Positions 36,301 through 47,516 of a stretch of 64,000 bases of DNA are shown here, piece by piece (position 1 is the first letter of the stretch; the number at the start of each line of letters is the position of its first letter). Under the pieces are notes generated by a model. The model saw only the letters and a program-made list of their open reading frames with translations, was not told the DNA's origin and did not search any database. The position numbers and the translations under genes were made by a program. Source of the stretch: Evernia prunastri (taxonomy: Eukaryota > Ascomycota > Lecanoromycetes > Lecanorales > Parmeliaceae); the NCBI GenBank assembly GCA_003184365.1, contig NKYR01000122.1, positions 47,108-111,107 of the forward strand. The letters run 5' to 3'.

Positions 36301-39300
36301 TCACTTTAGGTCGCCGTCATCATCCGTTCCAAGCTGCCCTGAATCTCTCGTGCGGAAACGTCTTCTCTCATCGGAGTCTTGCGGATACCGTGCGAGTAGT
36401 AAGGATATCACTTCTTGTTGATGCTTATTTGTCGCCAGATCGAGCGCGGTATGCCCTGCCTTTGTCTTGCACCGGAAGTCTGCACCATGGTCGAGGAGCT
36501 GAGTAACTATCTGGCCTCGGCCTACCACTACTGCTCCATGTAATGGCGTTCTTTGCTTTTTGTTTCTTGCATTAACGTCTACACCGTGATCGAGAAGCAG
36601 CGTGACTATTTGATCTCGACCTTTCCATGCTGTCTGATATAATGATGTTTTTAGCTCTCCGTTCCTTAAATAGACGTCTATATCACAATCGAGAAGCCGC
36701 GTGACTATTTGATCTGCGTCTGCTGCTGCTGCTACTAGATATAACGGCGTTTCTTGCTCTCCGTTTCTCGCACTGACGTCTGCACCATGATCGATAAGCT
36801 GAGCGACTACCTGATCTCGGCCTGCCGCTGCTGCTCGATGCAATGGCGTTTGTTGCTCTCCATCCCTTACATTGACGTCTGCACCGTGGTCGAGAAGCTG
36901 CGCGACTATCTGGTCTCGACCTGATTCAGCTGCTAGATGTAATGGCGTTTCTTGTGCTATGTTTCTTGCATTGACGTCTGCACCGTGATCGAGGAGCTGC
37001 GTGACTATCTGATCTCGACCTGCGTCAGCTGCTAAATGCAACGGCGTGTCTTGCTCTTCGTTCTCTGTATTGACGTCTACACCGTGATCGAGAAGCTGCG
37101 CGACTATCTGGCCTGTGCCTATCGCTGCTTCTTGATGTAATAGCGTTCCTAGCTCTCCGTTCCTTGCATTGACATCAGCTCCATTCTCAAGTAAGATGCG
37201 AACCGCTTCATGGCGTCCAAAAAGCGCTGCATAATGCAATGCAGTGCCTACGTATTCCTGGGCCTCGAGATCCGCGCCTGCTGTGATGAGCATTCGCATC
37301 ATAGTATGGTCATCATTCATTGCAGCTGTCATCAGCGGTCTACCCGAAAGTGCTGGGACCTTGTGCTCCGAACCATTCTCGCTAATCACTTTATGCCATG
37401 GCTGATCCCAGTCGGCTTCGATATGTGCACCGTTGTCTAGCAAGACTCTTACCACCTCATGGTTCCTCCCCCCCACAGCTCGATTCAGAGGACTCGCTCC
37501 TTCATTATCTTTAGCGTTTACGTCGATTCCTGTGAGCAGTAAGTGCTTCACCAATGCTACGAGACCGAGCTCAGAGGCAAGGATAAGATCGGTAAACCCT
37601 GAAGGTTGGTAACCATCTTCCGCGAACCTTTTCACGCGAAGCCAGGTCCAACAGCGTTGAGAAATTGTATTGCAAAGGTGTGCAGTCTTCTGGACTAGTG
37701 TTTTCTGTAATTCCACTGGTGATGACTTCAGGTGCTTGGGCCAACACCGGGCAGCGTATCGAAGAAGCGCATGCGAATCGCAATACTGCTCATATTGTGC
37801 GGTCGATACAGGATGATCTAGACCTTCAGCCGATAATGGATCTGTTTCGAAATCCTCGAAAATCAAAAGCGATACACAAATACCCGCGAGTAGCGAACTC
37901 GAATCCTCTGGCCTCAACGAGTGCTCCCACAACCCCGTGCGAGGCTCGGAGACCTCATGGTTCCATCTCAAGAACTCTTTGGCTGTTTGATGTATCAAGA
38001 AGACTCTGGAGCGATCCGTGTAGACGAAAAGCCCACATATGCTCTTGATCCGTAATTCAAATGCCGTAGCGTCCTCCAATTCCAGATCTGCGTAACATCT
38101 AGAATTATCCTCTATGGACATTGCCACATTCAGATCTTGCAGAGTCAACGCCGTCTCTGCACCAACGATGATGTGAAGTAACTTGGAAGCCAACTTTTTA
38201 TCCTTTGCTTTTGCTAGAATGGCTTCATAGGCTCTACTAACACTCTGCGGTATTTTTTGAATCTCTTTTTGTATCGCCTTTTCGTTGCTAGCGTTATCGC
38301 TATTACGTATTTGATCAAGGATGAGATGCAACCACAAGTACGTACGGTTTTCGATGCTTAACAGTTGTTTGAGCAGAAAACCTTCGGTTTCGCTGCTGAA
38401 GTACCTTTCAGATGCTATCGCCGAGACTTCTGAGCGTATAACGAGGTCGATTTCTTCCCTGATATGGTCTGATTTATCGTCCCCAGATATTTTTATAGTT
38501 GGAAATTGTTGGATCAAGCTGTGAAATTTTGCTCTGATATTGCGGTACGGTCGGCTTGTCAACAGAAAGCGGAGTTTTTGCGCTCGAAATCTACTTTCTT
38601 CCGCCCTGAAGTAGAATGCCTTGAGCTTCTCTATAAGGATGATCTGTTGGGTTTCTTCACACTCATCAAGAGCGTCTAGTATACATACGACCTCACCAGA
38701 TCTGGAATCTGCAGCAGCATTCTCTAGTACTTCCCAAAGGGTACTGAACATAGAAGGCAGCTCATCTCCATTCTCATCAAAGGCGGGTACTGCATGTTCC
38801 ACCAGGTCAGGTATCTTTGTGAACAGTTGGTGCAGGATCGCAGATATGGCTTTAGAGATACTTCTCGAGTCTGGCGAGATATCTTTGAAGAAGAAGTAGC
38901 ATATTGTGGCATGCTGTGGGTCCAGTATTGCCAGGTTTTCCTCTACGAGGCATTTGCTCAGAACAGATTTACCACAGCCAGGATTTGCTGATACCCATAG
39001 TTAATTTGGAATGTGCATCTCCTCGCCACTTCTGAAATTTAGGGTGCTTCAGAAACCAGTTGCAGGTACCTGGTTGACGAGTGGCAGTCCTCTCCAGTTG
39101 ATCACGATATGGGTTCTTGGCGCGTAGAGCTTGTAACAGTTTTCGGGTTTCATCTTTTTCTCTCCAACCACGGTTCTCTCGTGCGTGAGCGTCTACGGCC
39201 AGATAGGTGTTCGCACCCTGCTCCTGCAACGTTTGAAAGCCCCTATTCCACGATTGTAGAAGGGCATCAATCTTGGCGGACTTCTCTCGCATTCCCGCCT

Positions 39301-40437
39301 CTAGCTCCTCCTGTCCGATTTCTCTCGCCAATCGTGAACATTCAAAGTCTAGCTCTTTCATTTGAGATAGCATTGACTTCCAGTCATCCACCTTGAAGAC
39401 GTCAAGACCGTACCGAAGAGCCCCATTGTGAAAGGATTGGCGCATAAGGCGGATTTGGTATTCAAGGATCTTACTGTAAAGCTGAACCATTTTGTTTTCG
39501 AGGTCTGTGACTAGGGTTTCGGTATCGGCCTGTCTACGAGCAATACGGCCTGCGTTTGGCCTTCTCAGACGTTCAATGACCTGGTATCGATGAACAATGA
39601 ACGGGATGGACTCGAACCCCTGCGTGGCTTCGTCACGTTGCGAGATAGGGTTCAGAAGTAGCTAGAGAAGAGTTTCAGAGATGCTTGCAAGTACAGACCT
39701 CGAAAAGAGTAGAGACTTCTAGCTGGAAGGTCCAAGTTTGCTCCAATTCTCATTTGAGGAAGTCATTAAAGGTGAGGCAAAAAACATCCATATTACACAT
39801 TCTCATAGCACTACTTCATAATACAGACCAAAGTTCGAGATACTCTGTGGGTAATGAAATTGTGGGGAAAGGAAGAGTACTATTTACTCACAGGCAAAAG
39901 CACGCAAACCCCGGCCCATGCTAGTGCTGCGTGAGGCTCCGTACTTATGGCGGAAGAAACAAAATCCTTAGCAAACATGACTATTCGGACGATTTTATCG
40001 GACTGTTCGTGCAGTTCGACCCTCCTACCAGCCACCGTGAAGCCGTATTGATCCTTTTCAATGGAATCTAGCCTTTTCGTGATGATAGCCGATAGCTGTG
40101 CTTGTCTAGCAAGAGACCCCACAGGCGCTAGACGGGTATCCTCTTGATCTATTCGCATTACTGACTCTTCGTACTGCTCCGCGAGTTGACTGTTCGCCCT
40201 ACGGAAAGCCTCATATGCCTCGTCCCAGAGATCCCTTGAGGGGACCAGCTCCAAAGTTGCGGCAGAATCGTCGGCCAGGGTGTTCGGCTGTGCACCGGCT
40301 GCTAAAGAGCTCGACATCGCTGTGGGCGACTCTCGGGTAGCTGCACAATTTGTCTGAGACCCTACTCGGACTTCCGTTGTAGGCACATCCCCAACACGCC
40401 GTTTCTGCCGCCTCGGCAGTTGCAAACCAAATGGCAT
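36301..40437 (-). pseudogene. NLR-like NACHT-ankyrin gene, frame broken before the Walker A motif
   Basis: Fungal STAND/NLR-type protein of the kind linked to heterokaryon incompatibility or pathogen sensing. Exon 1 (40437-39892) encodes the start of an NWD/NACHT_N-type N-terminal domain (AALAWAGVCVLLP). Exon 2 begins at 39661 after a GT-AG intron and continues it (LLLNPISQRDEATQGFE) to residues DAHSKL. Here the frame shifts: the next conserved residues, LWVSANPGCGKSVLSK with the P-loop, are in another frame, directly preceded by TAA at 39003-39001. One extra base at about 39001-39004 explains this. From 39000 to 36301 the frame is then open for 899 codons: NACHT with Walker B VVCILDALDEC, a winged-helix-like stretch, and about 11 ankyrin repeats. 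A recent inactivating indel, a sequence error, or expression as two proteins are all possible. Confidence 0.8.
36400..37190 (-). repeat. Tandem ankyrin-encoding DNA units, about 99 bp
   Basis: About eight consecutive units, each 99-102 bp, encode ankyrin repeats with the shared core LLDHGADVNARN and QTPLHLAA. Copies differ at few positions, e.g. the DQIVAQLLDHG segment recurs almost unchanged. Ankyrin repeats further upstream in the gene (37190-37620) are much more diverged. Confidence 0.85.
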
Positions 40438-41073
40438 GGTTGCTTAGCTGAAATTTTCTGGGCGCGAAGGATATGCTTTAACAGTCCCTATCGAAACGTT
40501 GATCAACAGACGGTAAGTATGAAGGAAAAGTCCGGAGATAAGCAAGGCTGTGTGCCAAGACATCGGTCCGCTCTATCTCTGAAATTGATTATCAATCGCC
40601 GGCCCCGGATTGTTCACGCATCCGGGCTCTGAATACTAAGCCAGAAAGATACCTAGGCGATTGGGACCTCGGCCATCCAGACTTCGCTTTGTGCCGTGGA
40701 GACTAAAGGTACCCTAGGCACATTCTGTTCACGAGCCTGGTCTTTCTTGATTACGGACCCCGCAACTAAGTAAACGCAGATCTGATCACTCAATGGCCGC
40801 AGGATCCCGGGACTCACGATGTTTACACACCGCGGCTGCTGAGGGAGAGTGCGGTCAAGATATGTGGTCAAGGATCAGTAATCAACAGACACCGTATTGG
40901 CAGGTCTGCGTATAAATAATGCATTTCTTCCAGCCCTTTCCTCACCTTCAAGCCCATTGACCCATATAGCACCAACATCACATCTTTTCGATTCAATCCT
41001 ATCTCCCACACACCAACCTAAACCCCAACATCCAACTAACCATCCATCCATCCATCCATCTCCCAAGCCAACC
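40438..41073. other. Divergent intergenic region
   Basis: Lies between the NACHT gene (-) and the carbonic anhydrase gene (+) and should hold both promoters. A (CATC)n microsatellite occupies 41041-41060 in the carbonic anhydrase leader. No gene is seen. Confidence 0.45.
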
Positions 41074-42053
41074 ATGTCCGAAGACACTCGAGTCGCCCAA
41101 TTCCTAGCCCGCAACAAGTACTTCCTTCCCCTCTCCCCATCCCCCTTTCAATTGTCCAATCCACCTCCCCCCTAACACCCCACCGCTTCCAGACTCTTCG
41201 CTGCGACCCACAAACCACAACCCCTGATCGACGGGCCCGGCGGTCTCAGAGAACAAACCGCTTCTTCCCATCCCGCCATCGTCATCCGTAAGTAGCATTC
41301 ATTATCGCTTTGGCCTCCCCCACGTCAGAAAATGCAACTGACTAAGGGTACGCGTCGATTAGTTTCCTGCATTGATATTCGTGTATTGAGAGAAGCGTTC
41401 TTCGGGTTGGAGTATGGAGGTTCGTTCAAACTTCTTTCGCCTCTCTTCCATTAATTATTCCAGCAACATCAATATGATAGAAGGAACCGAAAGGAATTGA
41501 CCGGCCACAGAAGCCTCCGTCATCAGCAATGCCGGAGGCCGCGCCACCGCCGATGCCCTGAGGAGCTTGATCGTGCTTGACAGCTTCGTGGGCGTTGGTA
41601 CGGTGATTGTGGTGCATCATACCGGTAAGTGCAACTCGATCCATGTCATCCCTGTCCACTTCCTCGCTTCGTGGCTACCGACGTAAACGCATCTCAGCGG
41701 GGCGTAAGTATCCGACTCAAAGCTGAATCCCGCATTCACAAACAGATTGCGGCCTGACGCACACGACCGACGACGTTCTGAAATCGAAGCTCAAAGAGTG
41801 AGCGGGGCCGGAGAAAGAGCACGAGGTGGACGCGATGGTATTTGGGTCAATTGGAGAGTAGGTCTTGCCAGCTTTCCTTGCCTTGAGACTTTGTTTCAGG
41901 CGCTGATCGACCATTTTGTGCAGTATGAAACAATCCATCGTGGATGATGTGGCTACCATCAAAGCGTCGCCGTATCTCAAGAAAGACTTGAAGGTTTTGG
42001 GCTTCCTTTTTGATATCAGGAAGGGTACGGTGACGGATGTTGAGGATTTGTGA
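41074..42053 (+). CDS. Beta-class carbonic anhydrase with an in-frame stop avoidable by alternative splicing
   Basis: Zinc enzyme interconverting CO2 and bicarbonate. Six exons: 41074-41117, 41193-41287, 41363-41419, 41511-41624, then exon 5 from 41746, and 41924-42053. Zinc ligands are Cys49 (CIDIR, with the Asp-Arg dyad), His102 and Cys105 (HHTDCG). In exon 5 the conserved frame meets TGA at 41799-41801, where the family usually has Arg (LKE-x-AGPEKE); conserved sequence continues behind it to a donor at 41858. The same bases form a consensus donor GTGAGC at 41798. Splicing from 41797 to 41924 is in the same phase, removes exactly 60 nt including the stop, and gives a 163-residue protein lacking about 20 residues. 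Use of 41858 gives a truncated protein. Which is used cannot be seen from DNA. Confidence 0.85.
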
Positions 42054-42935
42054 TTAGGCGGGAGTGGCGTTTTGAGGATTATGGGGAGGGTCCCATGCAA
42101 CACATCGCAGCTCGACAACGAGGTCATCTATAGAGAACTCACAGTCTCAAAGATATCCTCTCCGATCAATCTAGATACCGTTCCGAAATGACAATTCTCA
42201 CACGTAGGTAATGACACGACTGTAAGGTAAAGACTCCAGTGATCTATCAAGTGACGGTATTCTTAACCCCCTTGGCGATCAAATATGTATTTTCAAGCTA
42301 CCGTCTCAGTAGGTCCGAAGCGACAAAGCAAGTAGACTCATGACATGCAAGGATTGTCTCCAAGCTGCTTGTAACATTTATTCTCGGCGTTCACATCTCA
42401 CGATCTCTGATCGATGGCAGCAAGCTTACCATGACCAGCGACCAGCGATCTTGGATTGGATCAAGACGGGACTAACTAGTGGATAATCCTTATGGCGCCT
42501 TCAGGGCTAGGAACGTTCAACCCAGCGCCCAGCGTAATCTTTAGCGTCTTCAGCCTTGGTATACATCCAAGCGTTTCCCTCCTGGTCGTTGCCAGAAAAG
42601 CAGTACGAAACCTTCCGAGTAGCTTCGCCCCGTCGTGGTGACGAGGCAGATCACATAGATAGTCTAGAGCTGGGTGAGATTAGAAGGAATTGAAGATGGT
42701 GCGGGCCCTTGCAGCGATATTCCTTAGACATCAGACGTTGTTTGTATATACTATCCCAACATTACCAGATATATCAAATCATTATATACAGGAACGGCGT
42801 CAATATAGACCCTCGACCTCTGTGAAGCAATCTTTCCCGCGGTATTAGACTGGTAAGCCACGATATCTCATACATGCCAACTTCCCATTAGTGAATACAC
42901 GGCAGAGCCCAGCCGGTCCAAATGAAAGCCTGCGT
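42054..42935. other. Intergenic region, tail-to-tail
   Basis: About 0.9 kb between the 3' ends of the carbonic anhydrase and the PX-domain gene. No ORF with coding character and no repeat structure seen. Confidence 0.45.
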
Positions 42936-43773
42936 TCAACTAAAAATGAACTCCTTGGTCACGGGCGCACTCGACAAGTCCGGATTGAGCAGCACGCAGC
43001 TGCGCAGAGACATCAGTCATCGAGCGCAGGCAAAGAATACAGTGAGTGATGTACACACTTCAAGAAATACGCCAGGCCAACCCTCCTTTTCTCCAGGAAG
43101 GAAGGGCGGAATTTATCTTTCACGAAATATCAGCCCGGAATGGTCAGACTCGGAGAGGAGCATAGATCTCACAGAATAGACTCTTCGAGGGCAATGGTGG
43201 CATGGCACCGCCAGAATTAGGGAACGTCATCAAGAGCTTCCGTCGCAAATCGTCGAACTCGGAGTATCTATCCTCCTTTAGTATCACGAGATCCATCACG
43301 GAGTCGAAATCGGCAACAAAAACCTTTTCCTAATGATGATGGACCCGCCCTTAAGAGCCCGTAAGTACGCCAACAAAAAGAACCCGCAAATGACACAAGC
43401 CGACAAAAGCGACAGGCCAGCTTCACGGGAAAAATAGGGTAGTGGGACTGACATCGAGCGTCTCAACCTTGCAATTCCACACCACGAAACTCCCAACATT
43501 AGGCACGGTCCCGCTCACGAGGACGTAGTCGTCGATGCTGACGCCCCTGGCCCACCCGGCGGCGCTCTGCTCGGAGGGTTCCTCGGTGTGGTCTTCCAGG
43601 GTGATGGGGGCCGGTTTGGTATTCTTGACCGAGGAGTAGGACTCATAGCGCCGATGGGACCAGTAGGGTGGAACCAAGGAGGGGGATGGATCCGCCCCGC
43701 CTACTGAGTGCGGAGGGTGGTGGGTAGAATTGTCAGGAGTGTGGGCGGAAGGGTCGGATCCCGAGCTCTCCAT
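42936..43773 (-). CDS. YPT35: YPT35-like PX-domain protein
   Basis: PX proteins bind phosphatidylinositol 3-phosphate on endosomes and vacuoles; yeast Ypt35 recruits Vps13 to these membranes. Five exons on the minus strand: 43773-43453, 43349-43324, 43267-43173, 43116-43059 and 42999-42936, 187 residues. All introns are GT-AG and phases close. The N-terminal about 70 residues are polar and disordered; the rest is a PX domain: YVLVSGTVPN, IIIRKRYSEFDDLRRKL with the PI3P-binding RYSEF, the Pro loop MPPLPSKS, KFRPSFLEKRRVGLAYFL and a CVLLNP ending. Length and the near-absence of sequence after the PX domain match the Ypt35 group. The first donor is GTCAGT. Confidence 0.87.
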
Positions 43774-44484
43774 CCATCAGAGGGTGTATACAGCGACTGG
43801 ATAGATTAGTGTGACCTTTGGAAGAAGAAATTAATGTATAATGTAATGTATTACTTTTTTTGATGCAGGCAAGAAAAGGATGTTCGGAAGTGGTGTGGCA
43901 CCGGGGACCGAGTGAGGGACCACGCTCTGACCTCGTATTCAACGACTGCAGGTGACATGCATGCGGGCTAAAAATGATTGCCATATTTAGTACACCAAGC
44001 CAATAACGGGTAGATCCCGCCGCTACTCGGCGGCTTCTGCAAAGCTTAAAAGTAAGTAATCCAGATCTTCGAACTTTTCGGTATCCCAAAGTGACCTTAG
44101 CTCCGTAGCTCCACGAATCACAAATTTGGTGGCAGGAGGCATCCACTTATTTTTCTTGCCGCCTCTCAAGGATTCAGGATTTTTGATCTCCCTCTTCCTC
44201 CTCTTCTTCTTCTTCCTCCTTCTTCTTCATCATACATCAACCACTTGTCACCACATACACAGCCGGCAAAACATTCGTTTGTACTCTACACATTCGCTAC
44301 ATTCTATACACTCGCTCCATTTTTACTTCCAGTACATTCATTCGCTTTCCGACTCGAGAAATAAGCTGTTTAGTGAGCCCACTCTTGCAGAATCCCCGCA
44401 CTCAACACTCAAAAAACTGACAGTCATACCCCAGACAGTTCATCACACAAGAGCATTCATCACCTTCAAATCATCAAAGTCAAG
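43774..44484. other. Divergent intergenic region
   Basis: Holds the promoters of the PX gene (-) and the DUF7707-like gene (+). A strong CTT/CCT pyrimidine tract at 44190-44232 precedes the plus-strand gene, typical of fungal leaders. Confidence 0.45.
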
Positions 44485-45213
44485 ATGCATTTCAGCTCCA
44501 TCCTTCCCCTTGCCATCACAGGCCTCGTCCAGCTTGCTACCTGCCAGTCTGTCGACCCCAGCACTGTTCCAGACACAACCAAAGGTTAGGCCTGTCTTCT
44601 ATCCTTAGGCTTGATCATGATCTGATACTGCGTAGATCAATGGTGCACTGACCAGAAGAGTGCTTGCCCGCTCATTTGCTTGCAGCTTGCAGGAGCATCG
44701 GGCCAACCAAAGTCAAATACCTGTGACCCGGTGAGTTGTATTCATGTTGCTGCCCTTCTATCCCTTTACTGATCAACAACACAGTCGTCGTTGGCCTACT
44801 CTTGCATCTGCAGCAACGGTCAACAACCAAATGCGAGTCAATACTCCCAGACCATCCCCTACTTCGAATGTACCCAAGCGGCCACGGATTGTGTCAATAA
44901 ATGTGAACAAACAGATGCATCCTGTCAGAGTGCCTGCCGCGCAGACAACCCTTGCGGTGCCCAGCATCCCATACTCGTCAACACTTCCACAATCTCCACC
45001 ATGGCTGCCACCACCACTTCTAGTGCAGGCCACGCTAGCACTGCATCTACTTCTGCTAGCAATACATTCACAGGCTTTGGAGGGTCAGCCACCTCGTCCA
45101 GCAATAGTGTTGCCCCTGCCCGTATCCAGGCCCTTGCCCTCGGTTTCGGTGGCAAATACGGTCTTCTTGTTGTCCTTGGTGGTATGATGAGCGGGTTCAT
45201 GTTCATGCTTTGA
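44485..45213 (+). CDS. Secreted Cys-rich DUF7707-like protein, probably GPI-anchored
   Basis: Three exons, 44485-44584, 44636-44730 and 44785-45213, 207 residues. A signal peptide (MHFSSILPLAITGLVQLATC) is followed by a compact Cys-rich domain with WCTDQKSACPLICLQ, YSCICSNGQ, IPYFECTQ, CVNKC and NPCGA, the pattern of DUF7707 proteins common in ascomycetes. A Ser/Thr-rich stalk of about 60 residues and a hydrophobic C-terminal tail (LLVVLGGMMSGFMFML) fit a GPI-anchored wall or membrane protein. Function unknown; cysteine pattern and stalk suggest a surface structural or interaction role. Both introns are GT-AG, phases 1 and 0. Confidence 0.85.
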
Positions 45214-45903
45214 TGGCCAAACGTCTTGGCCATTGTGGATTCCCAGGGATGAACATCTTTATCGATACCATATCATCCCTCGACCATCACATTCTCTATG
45301 TTCTGGACGGAGCATTTGATACCGCCTTCGGCTCTTGGATTCGTGTCTGTCCATATCATCTTCTAGCATAGCGTTGCGAAGCATCGGTCCTTACTGCATA
45401 GCGGGTTTGTGGTCCAGTACTTTCCTGAGTGCTTGGATAAAAAGCATGGGAGGTGGTCTGGTCATCTGATAATGTTCTTCTGGATGTCAGACCTCTCTGT
45501 TCCTGTCCTTTCTGATAGCGGATTAGCGAGCGTCTCTCTAGCAGCATTAATGGACTAATGAAAAGTTTTGGTGGTTTGGACATTCATTCAGCCTTACTCT
45601 TTAAATTTGCAAGCGAGATTTGTGACGGCGGACATATTCCTTCCTTGAACTCCCCAAACCGATCGCAGCATGCATCATCGTAAGATACCCCGTTTTCCAG
45701 CCCATCTCCCTGCCATATCTTGACGGACATTCGGCTCGATGTCCAACCATATCACGAAACCCGAGGACTTATACCCAGCCAGTCCTATTCCCCTCAACCT
45801 GTCCAAAGAGCAGGATATCCCTCACACCTACAACCCCCCACAAATATATCCCCCCACCCACTGCTCCAATCCAATCCAATCCAATAGCAACGGTCCCCCT
45901 CCA
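45214..45903. other. Intergenic region, tail-to-tail
   Basis: 3' regions of the DUF7707-like gene and CDC26. Four tandem CCAAT pentamers occur at 45866-45885. No gene supported; the Pro/Gly-rich plus-strand frame through 45739-46392 is the antisense of CDC26 and of the purine tract. Confidence 0.45.
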
Positions 45904-46194
45904 TCACCGCCCCACAACCCTCTCCTCCCTCCCCACCAACCCAGACGCCGACCCGACCCCGCCCCTGATGCGCGGCCGATCCCCCGGCAGCGGCTTCAGC
46001 TCGTCGTTCGGATCCACCTTGCCGTCCCCTTTACCAGCGGCGGTAGCGGCGGCGGTGGTAGTAGTAGTATTGCCGGCGGTGGTAAAGCTAGTGTCGTTCG
46101 GCCGCACGTTTTCTTGCCGGTTGCGGTTGTTGTCGTCGTAGGCGGCGATGTCTTCCGAGGTGAGGGTTATGGTGGTGGGTTTGCGGCGGAGCAT
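45904..46194 (-). CDS. CDC26: APC/C subunit CDC26
   Basis: Small subunit of the anaphase-promoting complex that inserts its N terminus into the TPR groove of Cdc16/APC6 and stabilises it. Single exon, 96 residues. The diagnostic N terminus MLRRKPTTITLTSEDIAAYDD matches the conserved CDC26 start (MLRR-x-PT, then a short acidic helix). The rest is low-complexity (Thr/Ala run) followed by a basic RPRIRGG segment, as usual for the unstructured tail. Called mainly on the first 20 residues, since the family is only conserved there. A purine-rich tract on the plus strand starts right at its ATG. Confidence 0.78.
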   Translation of the reverse strand: MLRRKPTTITLTSEDIAAYDDNNRNRQENVRPNDTSFTTAGNTTTTTAAATAAGKGDGKVDPNDELKPLPGDRPRIRGGVGSASGLVGREERVVGR

Positions 46195-46470
46195 GGTCGG
46201 GTTGGTGGAAGGGGGTTTGTTGGTGGGGGTGGAGGAGGGGGGGGAGGTGGAGGAAGGGGGGAGCTGGGAGCTGGGGGCGAGGTGGGAGGTGAGAGCTGGG
46301 AGGGAGGTGGAGGAGGAGGAGGAGGAGGAGGAGGGGTGGGGGGGAGGTGGAAGGGGGGTGGGAAGGTTGGAAGGGAGGTGGTAGGTGGATGATGAGGTTT
46401 GCGGGTGTGAGGAGTTGGGAGTCGTGGAGGAGGGTGGTGAAGGGGAGGAGTCGGAGGAGGGAGCGGTTGT
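46195..46470. repeat. Long polypurine/polypyrimidine tract at the CDC26 5' end
   Basis: About 270 bases on the plus strand are almost all G, A and some T, with many G-runs of three to eight and GGA/GGT triplets. On the CDC26 sense strand this is a C/T-rich leader beginning directly at the start codon. The strand asymmetry and G-runs could support G-quadruplex or triplex DNA. Confidence 0.7.
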
Positions 46471-47516
46471 GGAAAGACAGATGCAGAGCGCGCGCCGCGG
46501 TGTGTCTTGGCAGCTGAAAAGAGAGAGATCTGCCCCCAGCTCAGCGTGGTGCTTGATAGAAATAGTGGCAACCGGTGGTGAATAGTGGCATTTAGAATGA
46601 CTTCTGAGGAGGAGAAGGGTTAAGGTAGCTACATCGCTGGAGAAGAACGAGACTCATGCCAAGGCTACTAGTCCGTTAGATCCGGTAGGGCTGACTGCCA
46701 CTAAACACAGCCCTACACTCTACTACGTTTTCACCTCCTGTATTCTTACTGCTAGGAGCAGTATTCATTCGGCCCTGTGACCTGCTATTAACAGTTTTCA
46801 CCCGAGGATATGGCTTTTAGGGTGGTGGCTGGCGACAGCCTCCATCGTTGTTGCCACTGCACGGCGGCAGCTACCAGGCGAAAATTCATCCCCGACTACA
46901 ACGCCTACCTTACCTACGCCGTGCACGGAAAGCACATCAATTTAACGGCCCTTGGCGCTGGAGGTGTGCCCAGCACCCGATTCTCGATGATGGCGGGGCT
47001 CGTCCGGGGCTGGCTCTTGGTTTACTTGTGCTGTCGCCTTTGGTTTTCCCCATGAGGTGAAAGATCATTTGATCATCCGGCTCTATACAAGTATTCGCAG
47101 GCCATATCCAAGACTTTTAACGCGTTTTCGGGTGTTACGCAGGTTTTGCAACTCATCAACATCTTTTTAATCGGTGCATGATGTGACGAAATCTCTGTCT
47201 ACCAAAGGACTCTTTCAAATCCAGCAGGGGCAGCAGGCAGCATCAAAATCAAGGCGAGATGAAAGGTGTTGTGAATGGATCGCTTAAGTTCAGCCCCCGG
47301 CTAAGAATATAGTGTATGGTCTACTGTACCTACAACCTAAGGCATGCAGAGAGTAAGCACTTGAACAATTGCCAAGAAGGGGCTGGAAAACTTAGAATCG
47401 TCAATTTTTGTTGTTGCGCTTCTTCCTTCACCGTTGCATCTCAAGATTTCTAACTAATCTTAACGTTCCTCGTATTTCACGTTTCCCGTCGCTCTTTGGG
47501 CCCTCGTACGGCAAAC
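46471..47516. other. Divergent intergenic region
   Basis: About 1 kb between CDC26 (-) and the secreted repeat-protein gene (+). An open frame at 46810-47055 has no recognisable feature and is not called. Confidence 0.4.

Noticed and set aside
39600..39660. tRNA-like T-loop motif on the minus strand
   Set aside because: A GGGTTCGAGTCC string resembles a tRNA T-arm, but no acceptor or anticodon stem is found and the bases encode conserved residues (TQGFESIPF) of the NACHT_N-type domain.
44126..44608. 160-codon ORF with a hydrophobic stretch before the DUF7707-like gene
   Set aside because: The Phe/Leu run comes from a CTT/TTC pyrimidine leader; the spliced DUF7707-like model in another frame has clear signal peptide and Cys pattern.
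45739..46392. Plus-strand 217-codon Gly-rich ORF
   Set aside because: It is antisense to CDC26 and to the purine tract; the Gly runs are an artefact of GGA/GGT/GGG repeats.
46810..47055. 81-codon ORF in the intergenic region
   Set aside because: No recognisable domain, no splice partner and no conservation signal that can be judged from sequence alone.
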